The position numbers and the translations under genes are program-made. From assembly GCA_947359465.1 (NCBI GenBank), contig OX375873.1:38102437-38166436 (forward strand): a stretch of DNA of 64,000 bases, written 5' to 3'. Positions 24,545 to 36,189 of this stretch are shown piece by piece. Source of the DNA: Metellina segmentata (lineage: Eukaryota > Arthropoda > Arachnida > Araneae > Tetragnathidae). The first letter of the stretch is position 1; each line of letters starts with the position of its first letter. The notes below the pieces were generated by a model. It did not search any database. It had not been told where the DNA came from and was given only the letters and a program-made list of their open reading frames with translations.

Positions 24545-24910
24545 GTAAAACCTTTGTGTATATGATCATTTACTTGACGGGAAAATATTACTTGGCGCAG
24601 TTTGGCCAGAACTGGTCCTTGCGCTTTCAAAAATAGCTCAACTAAACATTTTTAATGTAAACAATACTGAAAAACAAAAAGTGTGCATTTAAAATTGTGT
24701 TTTTGTAAATACCGATATTATAACAGGTAATCATTCTAAAACCTTTACGCACCTTATTAAACCTTATTACGCAGCACAAGTTCGATTCATGCTACGTGTG
24801 TTAGTGAAACCTTTCTTGTGTTTGATAGTCCATTACTGGATGATACTTATTTTTTGTTTGGCGCAACATATGACCTTTGCGAAATAAAATCCAACCAATC
24901 AAAAACCTGA
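24545..24910 (-). repeat. Two decayed copies of the 'GGCGCAAGG' dispersed family
   Basis: TTGGCGCAGTTTGGCCAGAAC-like sequence at about 24592 and TTTGGCGCAACATATGACCTT at about 24860, ending CCAACCAATCAAAAACC, match the family on the minus strand. Similar preceding sequence (GTAAAACCTTTGTGTATATG, GTGAAACCTTTCTTGTGTTT) suggests a local duplication. Confidence 0.55.
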
Positions 24911-25494
24911 ACTGGATAGCGCGGGTGAAAAAAAATCACTACATATTTACAATGCGTAATTGTGCTAAGAATAACAATCGTAAAGTCTATGTTACAAATA
25001 GTTTCTATTTTTTTTATATCCCCATCAATATTTCTAAAAATGGAATACTTCGATCAGTATTTTCTTTTTTTAATATAATGATAGTACAACTTTAAAGATA
25101 TTTGAGCTTTCATAATTTTTTAAAATTTCACTCTTGTATTGTTATACTTTTGCAAGGAATTACAAAATTAGCAGCTTTTCAACCTGCTTAATACGGCAGC
25201 AGATCTTACATATTCACATTTTGTGATCAAGAAGATACATAAAATAATGAGAAATATCAAATGTATTCCTCTTCTATTGTAGCAGTCTTTTCTCCATGAC
25301 TTGTTACCAGATTTGAACTTATTGACAAGTAAAATCTAGCCTCGGATTTTTTTCAATCAATAATAGTTGTCGAAGGTATTCAGTCATTGTGTATTGTTAG
25401 GGTGGAGGAAACAACACGACACTATTCTAAAATCTCGTGATGCTCGAGGGCTAATTAAATATTTTAATCACAGACAAAATGTGTTAACTGAACC

Positions 25495-26150
25495 ACACAA
25501 GTTAAATGATAAATACATTTTTCTTCAATCAATATTACTCGAAAAATACCTACAGGCTGTCAAAAGAATTATAAGAATTGTATTTTTTTTAATTCTATAA
25601 TTTTGAAGAAGTGTTTCAATGCATTTAAACTACTATTCTTGACTGCGTCTCCAATTCTTCAATGTCGCTGCTTAATCAAATATCTTCAAATTTATCAAAT
25701 ACATGTGTGAAATAATTTAAAACATGATTCTTTATATTCAAGTTGTTTCTTAGCCTTTAGACTACGGCCAGTTCAGCAGTTGTACCACGATCGCGCCAAG
25801 ATAGTATTTAGACTACAGCCCGTGGAACAATTATACCTTGAAAGTTATAAGAATTGCGCCGAGAAAGAATTTAGACTAAGTCCGGTACAGCTGTTGTACC
25901 TTGAAAGTTATAAGAATCGCGCCAAGAAAGTGTTGTGCCAGTCGTATCTATAGCCATAGTCAAAAGTTTAAAGAATGACTCCAGCACGAATTATTTCAGG
26001 ACGAAATGTGTAATAAAGGTATTAATTATATATTTGATACTCCGATCAATTATTAAGGCTGGAGTACTCATGCTAAATACTAAGCCCATTTTATTTCAAC
26101 AAGTATTACTCGGAAAGTACCTACAGGTTTCAAAAGAAACGAAACAATTT
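25495..26150 (+). repeat. Duplicated module (two partial copies)
   Basis: TCAATATTACTCGAAAAATAC plus CTACAGGCTGTCAAAAGAA at about 25525-25570 recurs as AAGTATTACTCGGAAAGTAC plus CTACAGGTTTCAAAAGAAA at about 26100-26140. Frames of 77-94 codons over each copy do not align as one protein, so a noncoding duplication is favoured. Confidence 0.5.
25756..25933 (+). repeat. 63-bp tandem repeat, 3 units
   Basis: TTTAGACTA starts at 25756, 25807 and 25870. The units share CAG(C/T)TGTTGTACC, GAAAGTTATAAGAAT and CGCGCCAAGA. The first unit lacks 12 bp. Confidence 0.82.
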
Positions 26151-27547
26151 GAGTTTATTTTAAAACTGCATCATTTAGGCGAAGTATTTAAATTCGTTTC
26201 TACCGCTACGTTTAACTGATCCTTAAATTATTCAAATCGTGACAGTCCGGAGATTATTTTTTTAACTCCAAGAAAATGAAATAATCATTAACTTTCTCCA
26301 TTCTCCTTTCTTCATTTGAATCTCCCCATGTCAACCCGGGGGGTTACCCAGTCTTGAGCGGATGTCTTTAATTTATTTTCATTTGTTCTTCGTGTACGTT
26401 CAATCGAACATTCGTTTCCTTCAAGTGAGAAATGTATTTTTATCTCCTACTGCGAGTAATGAGGGAACATTAATGACCAAGAACAAAGTGTTCGAGTTGA
26501 CGGTTAGAGTTATTTTTTTTAAATTTTATCCGTGTAAATGATCGTCGCAATTCCAGTCGTATTTTGTGACATTAGTAAGTTCTCTCAGTTGTCCAAACAT
26601 TTATTCGTTGGTCGTTATTTTTTATGATTTCTGTGTGCACTGCTTTGTGACATCCAATTATGCATATTCACGCATATTTTGGATACTCAGTTTGAGTGTA
26701 CGTACAGATTCAGACTGATAATTAGCAATGTTGTTGCAATAAGTATTTTAGTGCGGTAAAAATTATAAGTACTTCCAAAATTTCGAAAATAATTATTTGA
26801 AATTTTTATCGAAATAGTCTCGTTAGAAACATATGACGGAATTATGTGATGTTGGGAGAAGTACCAATTTTATGGTACATGTGTACAAAAAGAAACATTC
26901 ATCAATGTGCTCATGCTTTTGTCCATAAGTACTGCAATTTTGCTTTAACATCTCATTAGATCTCACGCCAAATTGTTGTCATTTGAATTCCTATTATTTT
27001 GACATGAACCCTTATCTTATTTTCAACACAAAAGCTTGTATTCGTTTTCAGACTTTTGTATAGAATAAGAGAATATTTTTATGGTATAAGGTAATTATTT
27101 TTTGTAAGAAAAAAGAGAATTGGATCAACAAATATAAGTTCTATGGCTGAATTAGGAACAGCTGTGAAAATTTAGCGTAAAAGATACGTGCGATTGTGGA
27201 CAGTAGAGCCGATGAGTATATCTGATTCTCAAAAACTATGTTTTGTTAATTAAAATAAACAAATTTGCCTCTGAGTTTGATACAGTTAACTTTTTAAACA
27301 TTTAAGGAGAGCCGCAGAAAATTCTTTTGAAAGGCGTAATTCCAGTTACCAAGTTCGATTTGTTTCGAAAGTAAGATGAGTCATGAATTGGTCACTTGTT
27401 GGTAAATCGACAAAATTCATCTGTATTTTCTGGAATATTGTTGAATATGTGACATTTCGTATCTCTTTAAACATCTTGTATAAATATTGGAATGACCATT
27501 TGCTTAAGTTATTTGTCGCACACAAACAGCCACTTCAAGTAATAAAA

Positions 27548-27940
27548 ACTAGAACCGATTCTTGGATTTTCGTTTTACTTTAAAAAAGACGCTCAGTTAT
27601 TTCGATACAAACTTTTGTCAAATGTTCCTCCTGGTGTTTGCACCCTTTATTTTTGGAAAATATATCCCTTATATCTCATGAATGCCATGACTGGAACTTC
27701 TACAGCACATAATTTGTCCCTTTATCCCTCATTCTGGCCAAAGACATCCCATCTCCTTATTTCCTTCTACTTCTGTTTTTATGCCGGTTGATATAATCCT
27801 CAGCAGTTCAGTGGTGGAGACACGGAATGTTGCTGTTCTGTCTACATTGTTCTTGACAGATCTATTACCAAATGACCCTCAAAATTATTAAGACAAAACG
27901 CACAGAAACGTGCTTCTTAATAGCTCCCTTGTAATATCGG
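27548..27940. repeat. Local duplication, upstream copy
   Basis: About 390 bp is homologous to 28098-28484: shared AAAGACATCCC, ATATAATC, CAGTTCAGTG, GAGACACGGAA, TTCTTGACAGATCT, CCAAATGACCC, ACAAAACGC and CTTCTTAATAGCTCCCTTGT. This copy is the more AT-rich of the two and looks more decayed. Confidence 0.85.
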
Positions 27941-28097
27941 TTGTCCAAAATGTCTAGTTTCTCAAATACTACTGAAGAAGAAACGTCACCAGTGGCAGTT
28001 TATATTTATAAAACGACATCCTTTATTAAAATTAAAATCCCCATTTTTACTTGAGTTATTTAGCTTGGATAAGCAGCAGACATTTTGAGAACAGAAA

Positions 28098-28484
28098 AGA
28101 CGAACCGAAGCTCTGTTTCTCGTTTCACTTCAAAAATCACTCGTCTATTTCAAAGTAAACCTTTCGTCATTTCATGCTATTTCTTCCTGATGTTTGCAGC
28201 CTTTATTTCAGAAAATCATGGCCGTGTAACCCATGGGGTGAACTGCCAAAGCACGTCGTTTATCCCATTCCCTCTCATCCCACCCCAAAAGACATCCCTT
28301 CTGCTTATTTACTTTTACTTCTGTTTTCATACCGAAGGATATAATCATCTGCAGTTCAGTGCCAGAGACACGGAAGATTGCTGCACAGTCCACATTGTTC
28401 CTGACAGATCTCCTACCAAATGACCCACAAAATGATAAAGACAAAACGCGCAGGAACTTGCTTCTTAATAGCTCCCTTGTAATG
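28098..28484. repeat. Local duplication, downstream copy
   Basis: Homologous to 27548-27940 at an offset of about 550 bp. Here both strands stay open for about 110 codons, but the frames are not conserved in the sister copy, so they are not counted as genes. The GC-richer sequence continues to about 28730, with a high-G tract (about 28515-28530). Confidence 0.85.
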
Positions 28485-29621
28485 ACGATGGCTGAAGTGA
28501 TCAACTTTCTTCTGGGGTGGTGGGGGTGGACAGACTGCAATGTTCTTTCTGGTTAGGTTTGCTGTCCGTAAGGACTGGCTGCCTCTCTGCCACCGCTGTG
28601 TTCGGTGGGAACACTTGGGATTGTCATCTTCCTGTGCGGATGGTTGCGTTTGCCAAATAAGAGTTTGTGGTCCCCGGCTGGCAGTCTTGGGAGATGCTTG
28701 GTGGAGATTAAATGCATCGTTGAATTGAACGAGATGAGTTATGTTTCTTGAAAGCTTTTCTGGTATTCGCGGTGGGATCTCAAAACCAGCTTATGTTTCA
28801 TTTCTCGAATTGCTTTGTGGTAAATGTGATATTTCTTTAACACAATTTACATAGTCAGATTTAATTAATCATGGTCATTTGTTCGTAAACTTTATTCTCT
28901 CAACCACATACAGTTTTATTACTCTTATTGGTTGAGTTAAGGTAAACATTTATTTTTATGGTTGCGAAAAATGATATAAATGACACACGAGATGTATGTA
29001 ATATTTAAACGTATAGATTGTAGAATTAAAAGTTATTTCTTCGAAAAATATTCTATTCTAAAATAATCTGAGAGGGTTTCAATTTTACTTCTCCTGTACA
29101 AATACTCAGTGATACAAATTGGGGAAAGCTTAAAAAATAGTTTATCCCCATTTTGGGAAAAATTGAATAGTTTAATGTAATTAATGCTGACAATCAACAT
29201 CAATCCTGAATTCATTCTTTGGAAACTTGATTGGCGAAGTGTTGAATTCTTATATCAAAACGATCCAACTGACATCACGTTCATAATTATGTACAGCATA
29301 TACGCAAGATCACAGAAATACTATCGCCACCTGTATTTAGTTTCGTGTAAATGTTTGTTCTGTAGACTCCGCTTATTTAAATTCGAATACCATATTACTT
29401 AACTTTAAAATATTATCCTAATTATTATGTATTGTGTAGTGTATAGTGTGAAAAAACACTGTTTAAAGTTACATTGTAAAACTTTAGGATATGCAGTTTA
29501 TCATAAAACTAGACGGTTTACCACCTGATTTAAATTTTTTAAAGAAACTGTTCCCTCTTAAAAATGTGTTAAACGATCAACACACATATTATAGAACACT
29601 TTCTGATTTTGTGCGATGGTA

Positions 29622-30359
29622 GGTTGGTTGGTTTTTTTTGGGGGGGTTATAAAAGGTTGGTTGGTTTCTTTGGGTTTTATGGCGCAAGGGCTATATTTGG
29701 TCATGGTGCTTCAGACACAAGACATGCAATACAAAATCAATAATAGACATACACACGCAATGTAAGCTCTTACTGACATAGAAAAAAGAACTACTCTCAG
29801 GTAGGAAGCTATGCTACAAAATGCAAAATGAACAGTAACGAAAAAGAAAACGAATCTTCCCCTTTATTTCGAGCACTCTTCATAGTAGAGCAAATTGAAA
29901 GATATCATTCAACAGGGAATAACATACTCTACAAATTAAAATTCAAAAAAGTTGCACAAGCGAGACTAATTGTAGTTACTCAGTAACTTCTAATTTGATG
30001 CTTGACTGATAGGAATCTTCATCTGATTGTGTCTTCTTCATCCGATGATAGAAAGATTGGTTGGTTTCTTTGTGTTTTATGACACAAGGGCCATATTTGC
30101 TCATTCTGCCTCAGACACAAGACATAAAATATCAATAATAGACAGGAAGCGATGTTACAAAATGTAAAATGTTCAGTCGCGGAAAAGAAAACGAACAAAC
30201 CCCTTTATTTCGAGCAGTATTCATAGTAGAGTAAATTTAAAGTTATCATTCAATAGGGAATAACGTCCTCAACAAATTCAAATTCAAAAATGTTGTACCA
30301 GCGAGATTAGTTGTAGTTATTCAGCAACTGCTCATTTGATGCTTGACTGAAAGGAGTCA
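29622..30359 (+). repeat. Tandem pair of a 300-370 bp dispersed repeat
   Basis: Copy 1 (about 29665-30018) and copy 2 (about 30055-30359) both start TTGGTTGGTTTCTTTG, continue TTTTATG(G/A)C(G/A)CAAGGGC and CTCAGACACAAGACAT, pass CCCCTTTATTTCGAGCA and end TTTGATGCTTGACTGA. Copy 2 lacks about 50 bp. Shorter relatives are spread through the window on both strands. Confidence 0.85.
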
Positions 30360-30659
30360 ACAAAGAACCTTAAAAGAAATGTTCATTCTTGGCATAATCG
30401 TTTTCAAATAGAAAATGTATGCAACCAAGACGCCAACCTACAATTGTTTAATATAATTGAATTGATATTCCTATAATCCAAGTGAATAAAGTGAGTCATT
30501 GAATTGTTCATTAATTAGTAAAGTTCATTTCTACTAGACATTACTGGTAAAAAGCAAGGTATTTCAGATTACATACATGAAATTTACAACCATTTTTTTT
30601 TATTTGAACATTCCTCTATTCTACCAGATGTTTTTTAAGCTTTTGATTGTCCCCTAAAA

Positions 30660-30813
30660 CAGGCCTCGAAATATATTTTTTAATACAGGTGCACCTTGTG
30701 CACCTAAGTTTTTTAATTAGGTGCACAGGTGTGCCTAGCTGGAAAAAAATTAGGTGCACAATTTTATTTTCATGTGCACAGTGCACCTGTGCACCCGGGT
30801 ATTTCGAGCCCTG
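30660..30813. mobile_element. hAT-type MITE with perfect 8-bp target duplication
   Basis: 154 bp starts CAGGCCTCGAAATA and ends TATTTCGAGCCCTG, so the ends are inverted copies of CAGGGCTCGAAATA. Both sides carry the identical octamer CCCTAAAA (30652-30659 and 30814-30821), the hallmark 8-bp target duplication of hAT transposases. The interior is dominated by GTGCAC-centred motifs (AGGTGCAC and its complement, about seven occurrences). It contains no gene; short frames on both strands are chance. Confidence 0.92.
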
Positions 30814-30859
30814 CCCTAAAATCTCCATAATGAGGAAAATTTAGTGTAGTGTAGTGCAA

Positions 30860-33690
30860 AAACTACCCATTCAAATTACTGAAATTAACTAAAAGGTCCT
30901 TGGAAATTGACTCCCACTAAAATATAGTAATGTTCCAATTAATAATTTTTTTCAAACTTTAATTTGATAATTATTATTGCAAATTAAAAACTATTTTTTT
31001 TTAAATTGTTGTGTGAATTTTGATTGTTTTCTTAACAGCAACAAGGTACAAAATATCAACTTTAAAGAAATATTACTTAAAAATATAACTACAAAAGTCT
31101 GAGAAACCGATTTAACATCAGGATCTTCAATCTTAATGTCCTCATAACGGCAAAACAGCAAAACCTATTGACGTGAAATTTGGTACCTGAAATTAAATTT
31201 TGATATAAATTACAGCTTGTGTGCCAAAATAGGGGGTTTCTATATGAAATAATGACGTTGGAACTCAATTTAATACGAAGGCGGTCCCTTATGCAAATTT
31301 CATGCATTTGAATTTATTTATAAGACATTAGTTCTTATCGAAAGACATCTTTTAGTTGCTTTACTGTAAAAATTCTCGAAATTCGGTTACAATTATTGTT
31401 AAAATTGCTCGAATGTAGAGAGGTGGTTTGTGTTTTCCTCGATTTCACAATAATATTTGTATATAATAGAATGATGTATTAAAATGAATAGGAATACGAA
31501 ATTTCTCTTACAGATTATCTGATATTAACCTTATGAAGGGTTCACTCGTATAATTCCACCTTACAACCTCCAGTCTGCACGACTTCGAAAGTTTTGACCT
31601 ATATGAACAACATAATTTTTCCAAAGGAATCTCTTCTGAGAAATCAATCCATCATTCTATTATATACAAAGGAAATGAACAATAGACTATTTCCAAATGA
31701 TTCTATTCTATCAAATGGGTCCATAGAATCATTTCAAAGGCTTTATTGCAAGGAAAAGTAAAAAAATATATTTCGAAAGATTGAAAGATATTCCACGGAT
31801 TCTTTCAACCAATTGGTGTTCTTAGTTAGACATTAAATATGTAAAATAATAACAATCCTTCACTTATCGGAAATCTGTAACGCTCTGAAGGTCAAAAGTG
31901 ATACTCTACTTAAATACTGTGTTCACAATTTTATGGAGTATTTCAAATATTTAAATAAACTGTTCGAAAGGTTTGGCTCTTAAAATATTTTCATAAACAT
32001 GAAGATTTTATTGCAAGCGGAAGAATAGTCGCTTCTGCAAATTAAATTTCAGGCAGAATTATTTATTTTTATCTCATCCCTATCCATCAGCTTATACAAC
32101 ATGTTGCCTTAGGTAAATATAACTAAGGAATTGAGAAATTCGCTGAAAACTTTCCATTTCCGAAAGAATGTGTCGCAGGTCAGGACGTTTCGGGTCTTCG
32201 AAGAAGGGGTTTTCTCGACTGATTAACATGCGATTTCTCATTAATAAAAGAGGATCAATTTAACCTTGCATCCAGCTTGCCTTGGGGCTACGATATAATA
32301 ATGTCCTTTATGAAGCAAAAAAGGTTGATTAAAGATGAAAAAAAATGGCACTTCAGAAAGAAATTACTCCTTTTTTGCGAAGCCTGAAGGACTTGTGATT
32401 TCTTTTGGAAGGCATTTTTTATAAACAGCATTTCGAATTTGGATTTTTTTTCTTTTCAAGTTTTTATACTGACTGAGTTTGAGAGATTAGAGGCTTAAAA
32501 AGTGAACGAGGTGCGGATCATGTCCTTAGAGACCTAGAAAATATTCCATGCCACTTCTGATGAAAAAAAAGGCCTCCTGCTCTGGGAGGGTAAAAATATA
32601 ATTGGATCCGCTAAAAGATAATTGAAATGGCTAAATATGTTTCACATTCTCTAATTTGATGTTTTTATTTGCGATATCGACATCCGCTGTACGCAACTTT
32701 TGAAACATTAATGACGTAAACAATAAGTTTATTTGGACTCTTCACTGTCACTTTTCATTACATGATGTGTCGATGAGGTAGAAATATAGGACACAAACAA
32801 AGGATATACTTCGCATAATGAGTCTTTGAAAGCGTCGATTATTAGGAGGCTTGAAATAAAGGTTAAGTAATCTTGTTTAGGAGCACATGCATGACTAGAG
32901 GGCGCCAGTGTTTAAAGAAGTGTTATTTCGAAAGAAGATTCGAAATTGTTTTTGAAAAATGCTAATATAATAAAAAAATGCCAAGCTACTGGTTGATTTT
33001 TTAGATATGAATGAATATCTAATGAATATCTCGTATGAATGTCATCTCTCAAAGTCTCTCAAACAACTTTTTAAAAATTAATAAGTAAAAGCAAATATTT
33101 ATTTATATTTCAGAGTTTTCCGTTTTAAAGTAGCTTTTATCAAACATCTGTGAAAATAAAAGTATAATAATAATAGCAGCATACCTACCTTACTTTAAAT
33201 AAGTAGTTTATACGAATACGTAAATACAAATTCATCTGTTGTATGTTGATGTAGTTCGGTAAACATAAATATATTTATTCTTATATATACGCATAATATG
33301 AGTAACAATTACTGTTTCATTCAAAACATCTCTTTAGGTGGTAACAACATGAAATATAATATTTGAGCAGGCGTTTCTATTCTAATTTATGAGTTAATCT
33401 TGTTTTATTTAAATTTGATTTTTATCTATGACCAATATTGTATGTGATGCATAAATTAATTCAATAAATTAGAATTCCTAAGAATGAACGAATATAAACT
33501 ATCTGATAAAATTCAATTTTAAAAAATGTATAATAGTGTCTCTCTCTCAAAGCAAGGCTTTCAATATCTACATCGAAAGATCTATGAGCTACTTGAGCTT
33601 AATGATATTTTAGTGTAGGTAATACTGTTCTTACCCTATAACACTTTTAATGTCCAAACAACCAAACTTATTGGTTGAAATAATTTATCG
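30860..33690. other. No gene recognised
   Basis: AT-rich. 32150-32310 is a slightly GC-richer island without a supported exon. Confidence 0.55.
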
Positions 33691-34500
33691 ATTCCTTACT
33701 TTGAATCCTTTGAAACGATTGTGTTCAAGTTTTACTTAAATTGGAATCTTTGGGACAATTCTATTTGTCCCATTTGTTTAGAATAGAACCCTTTGGAAAG
33801 ATTATATTGGTTAGTGGTCCTTAGAATAGAAATAGAATTCTTTGGAAATATTTTATTGCTACTTTACTTGGAATTTAATCATTTTGAAGGTTCCTATTGG
33901 TTCTTTAATCAGAAATAATTTTGTTAAAAAAATACCCTGTCGCTAGATAATAATCTTTTGGGAAGATTTTATTGGTATATTCATTTAACTAGAAAATAAT
34001 TCATTGTTAAAAGGATTCTGGTCTCTTGTCCTTAGAATAGAATCTTTTAGAAATATATTATTACTCTTTTACACAGAATACAATAATTTAAAATATTATA
34101 TTGGATCTTTATTTAGAAAATAATCCTTTGGAAAGATCCTATTGGTCCGGTTATCAAATTAGAAAAAATCCTTTGAAAAAAATACTCTTAGTTCTATACT
34201 TAGAACAAAATACTTTGGAAAAGTTCTATTGGTCCTTAAATTAGAAAATAATCCTTTTAAGAAATACTATTTATTCTGTACTTATAATATAAATAAAATC
34301 CTTTGGGAGAAGAGTGAAACTATTACTTTCCCTTGCATAGAATAAAATCATTTGGAAATATTTTATTGTCCCTTTACATATAAGAAAATTATTTGGAAAT
34401 ATTTTATTGTCCCTTTACATATAAGAAAATTATTTGGAAATATTTTGTTGGTGTTTTTTTAGAAAAGTAACATTTGGAAATATTTCATTGGTCTAGATCA
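33690..34500. repeat. Degenerate tandem repeat, period about 55-65 bp
   Basis: The phrases TTAGAATAGAATCCTTTGG and AAATATTTTATTGGTCC recur about a dozen times with variation. A recent exact duplication of about 41 bp (TTATTGTCCCTTTACATATA...) is visible at 34360-34440. Confidence 0.82.
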
Positions 34501-35499
34501 AATCTGTTTAGAACTTGTTAAGGGAAGATAAAATATTGCCAAGTGAAATTATGCGTTGGATAATTAAAGTATCAAAATGTATTTTCTTAGAAAATGCTGT
34601 CATAATTAAAACGGAAGCATAAAATGTTGCAACATCTTTAAATCTCTCTGATGACTTTAAGTAATGAATTCAAAATACTGAAATAACGCATCTGTTTAAT
34701 CGAAATTGTGTCTAAGTCCCATAGGACTATTAAAATGTAACATTTACTAAAATAGTTTTGTGTAATAATTGCAATCTAATAGCATTTACATGCACCAATA
34801 CCCTAAACATACTCAAATATTTGGTTTGGGGGTTGCTACTTACCTCATATTATGCCGGAACGCATTTTCTATCGTTCGTTAAAAGTGAGCAGATGTCGGA
34901 ATGTGTTGATACGATAGGGTTTCTTAATTATACTTTAACAAGATCCTTAATCAAAACGTTTGTCGATCAATTCCAAACGGAACATAGACTGGGCGGCAGT
35001 AGTGAATAAACTAGTTGGTTGTGTGTTTCTGATTTATGTTGTAACAAGATCAAGTCGACAGAACTTTTCGCATTGATCTTTGAGCTTGGGTGACATTGGA
35101 AAATAATGTCATGAGGCAATTCTGTGTTTACATGGAATATTGGTTTATTCTGTTTAACAATACTGCCTCGCGTTTTAAGTATTGAATTTACATCTTAAAA
35201 ATTTTTTAGTGTACAGTGTTATTTGAGTAACCAAATTGAGCAATTATCAACTATACAGTGCCAGCAAGAAAATATGCTGATCTTTCTTAGTTGCTTATAA
35301 CTATCGATGGCAAAGTGTCATTAGTCACATTTACAATATATTACTTAAATCCATTTATTATGAATGTAGCATTCATCATGCAAATTTTCCAATAAATTAA
35401 TTCCATACCTCCAAATTAAAACATGATTAAATAAATTATCCAAAAATAAAATGAAATAATCTAATTTGTAATATTTCGCCTAATTTTACTGCGAAAAGC

Positions 35500-35910
35500 C
35501 CACCTCAATCATGTTACCTCAGTTAGATTTTGAACGTGTATTTCAATTACATCCCATTCTCGTGTTCAAAAGCATATAGCATGCATATTCCCATAAAAAA
35601 ATTAATTTACTACCTCTAAATAAAAAATAGTGAAATAAATTATCTAAAATAATGAAATAAATTATCTAAAATAATGAAATAAATGATCTAAAATAATGAA
35701 GTAAATTATCTAAAATAATGAAATAAATTATCTGAAATAATGAAGTAATATTATTCACAAATGTGTGATATTTTGCTTACTTTTACTAATGGTAAGTCTT
35801 ACTAAAATAATGCATGACAAAAAACCCACCACAGTCATGTTACCACGATTAGATTTTGAACATGTGTTTCAACTACATCCCATCCACATGCTCAAAAGCG
35901 ATTTGTTATT
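35500..35910 (+). repeat. Local duplication flanking a 22-bp tandem repeat
   Basis: CCCACCTCAATCATGTTACC followed by AGATTTTGAACGTGTATTTC at about 35501-35550 recurs as CCCACCACAGTCATGTTACC and AGATTTTGAACATGTGTTTC at about 35826-35870. A weaker third relative lies at 38790-38910. Between the first two lie five to six copies of GAAATAAATTATCTAAAATAAT (35628-35745, period 22). Confidence 0.8.
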
Positions 35911-36189
35911 ATTTGAAACTAAACCTATTTTCGTGCTTGCTTACATTTTCTATTCTGCACTGACTCTTATCTTCCATACACAAATCTCTCATTGCTATTC
36001 ATCTGAGGTTTTAGGTATACTGTCCCATCTTTCTTTCACGCGTACACAGTTTTCCATTTCATTCCATTTATTCATAAAAATTAACATTTTGTTTCTGATG
36101 TTATTCACTATTATTTCCTACCTATTTTCCAGAGTTCCCTGTTACATTTTTCCGATAAATTCCACAAGTGTGCCATACAATTAAATCCC

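Noticed and set aside
23680..24548. Series of overlapping 81-97 codon frames resembling a repeated small secreted protein
   Set aside because: They are one frame of a 115-bp satellite read repeatedly. Because 115 is not a multiple of 3, each frame stops after about two units.
28208..28540. 110-codon minus-strand frame and 112-codon plus-strand frame
   Set aside because: Both are shadows over one duplicated segment. The sister copy at 27.5 kb is broken in both frames.
28540..28728. Possible alternative terminal exon after CTGGTTAG in GC-rich sequence
   Set aside because: The phase could fit the TM exon, but the polypyrimidine tract is weak and the cysteine/tryptophan-rich product is unconvincing.
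30616..30844. Short frames on both strands rich in Cys/His
   Set aside because: They are translations of the GTGCAC motifs in the hAT MITE.
35765..36184. 139-codon frame starting MIFCLLLLMVSL with hydrophobic segments
   Set aside because: It overlaps a local noncoding duplication whose other copies do not keep the frame. Hydrophobicity follows from the T-rich composition.
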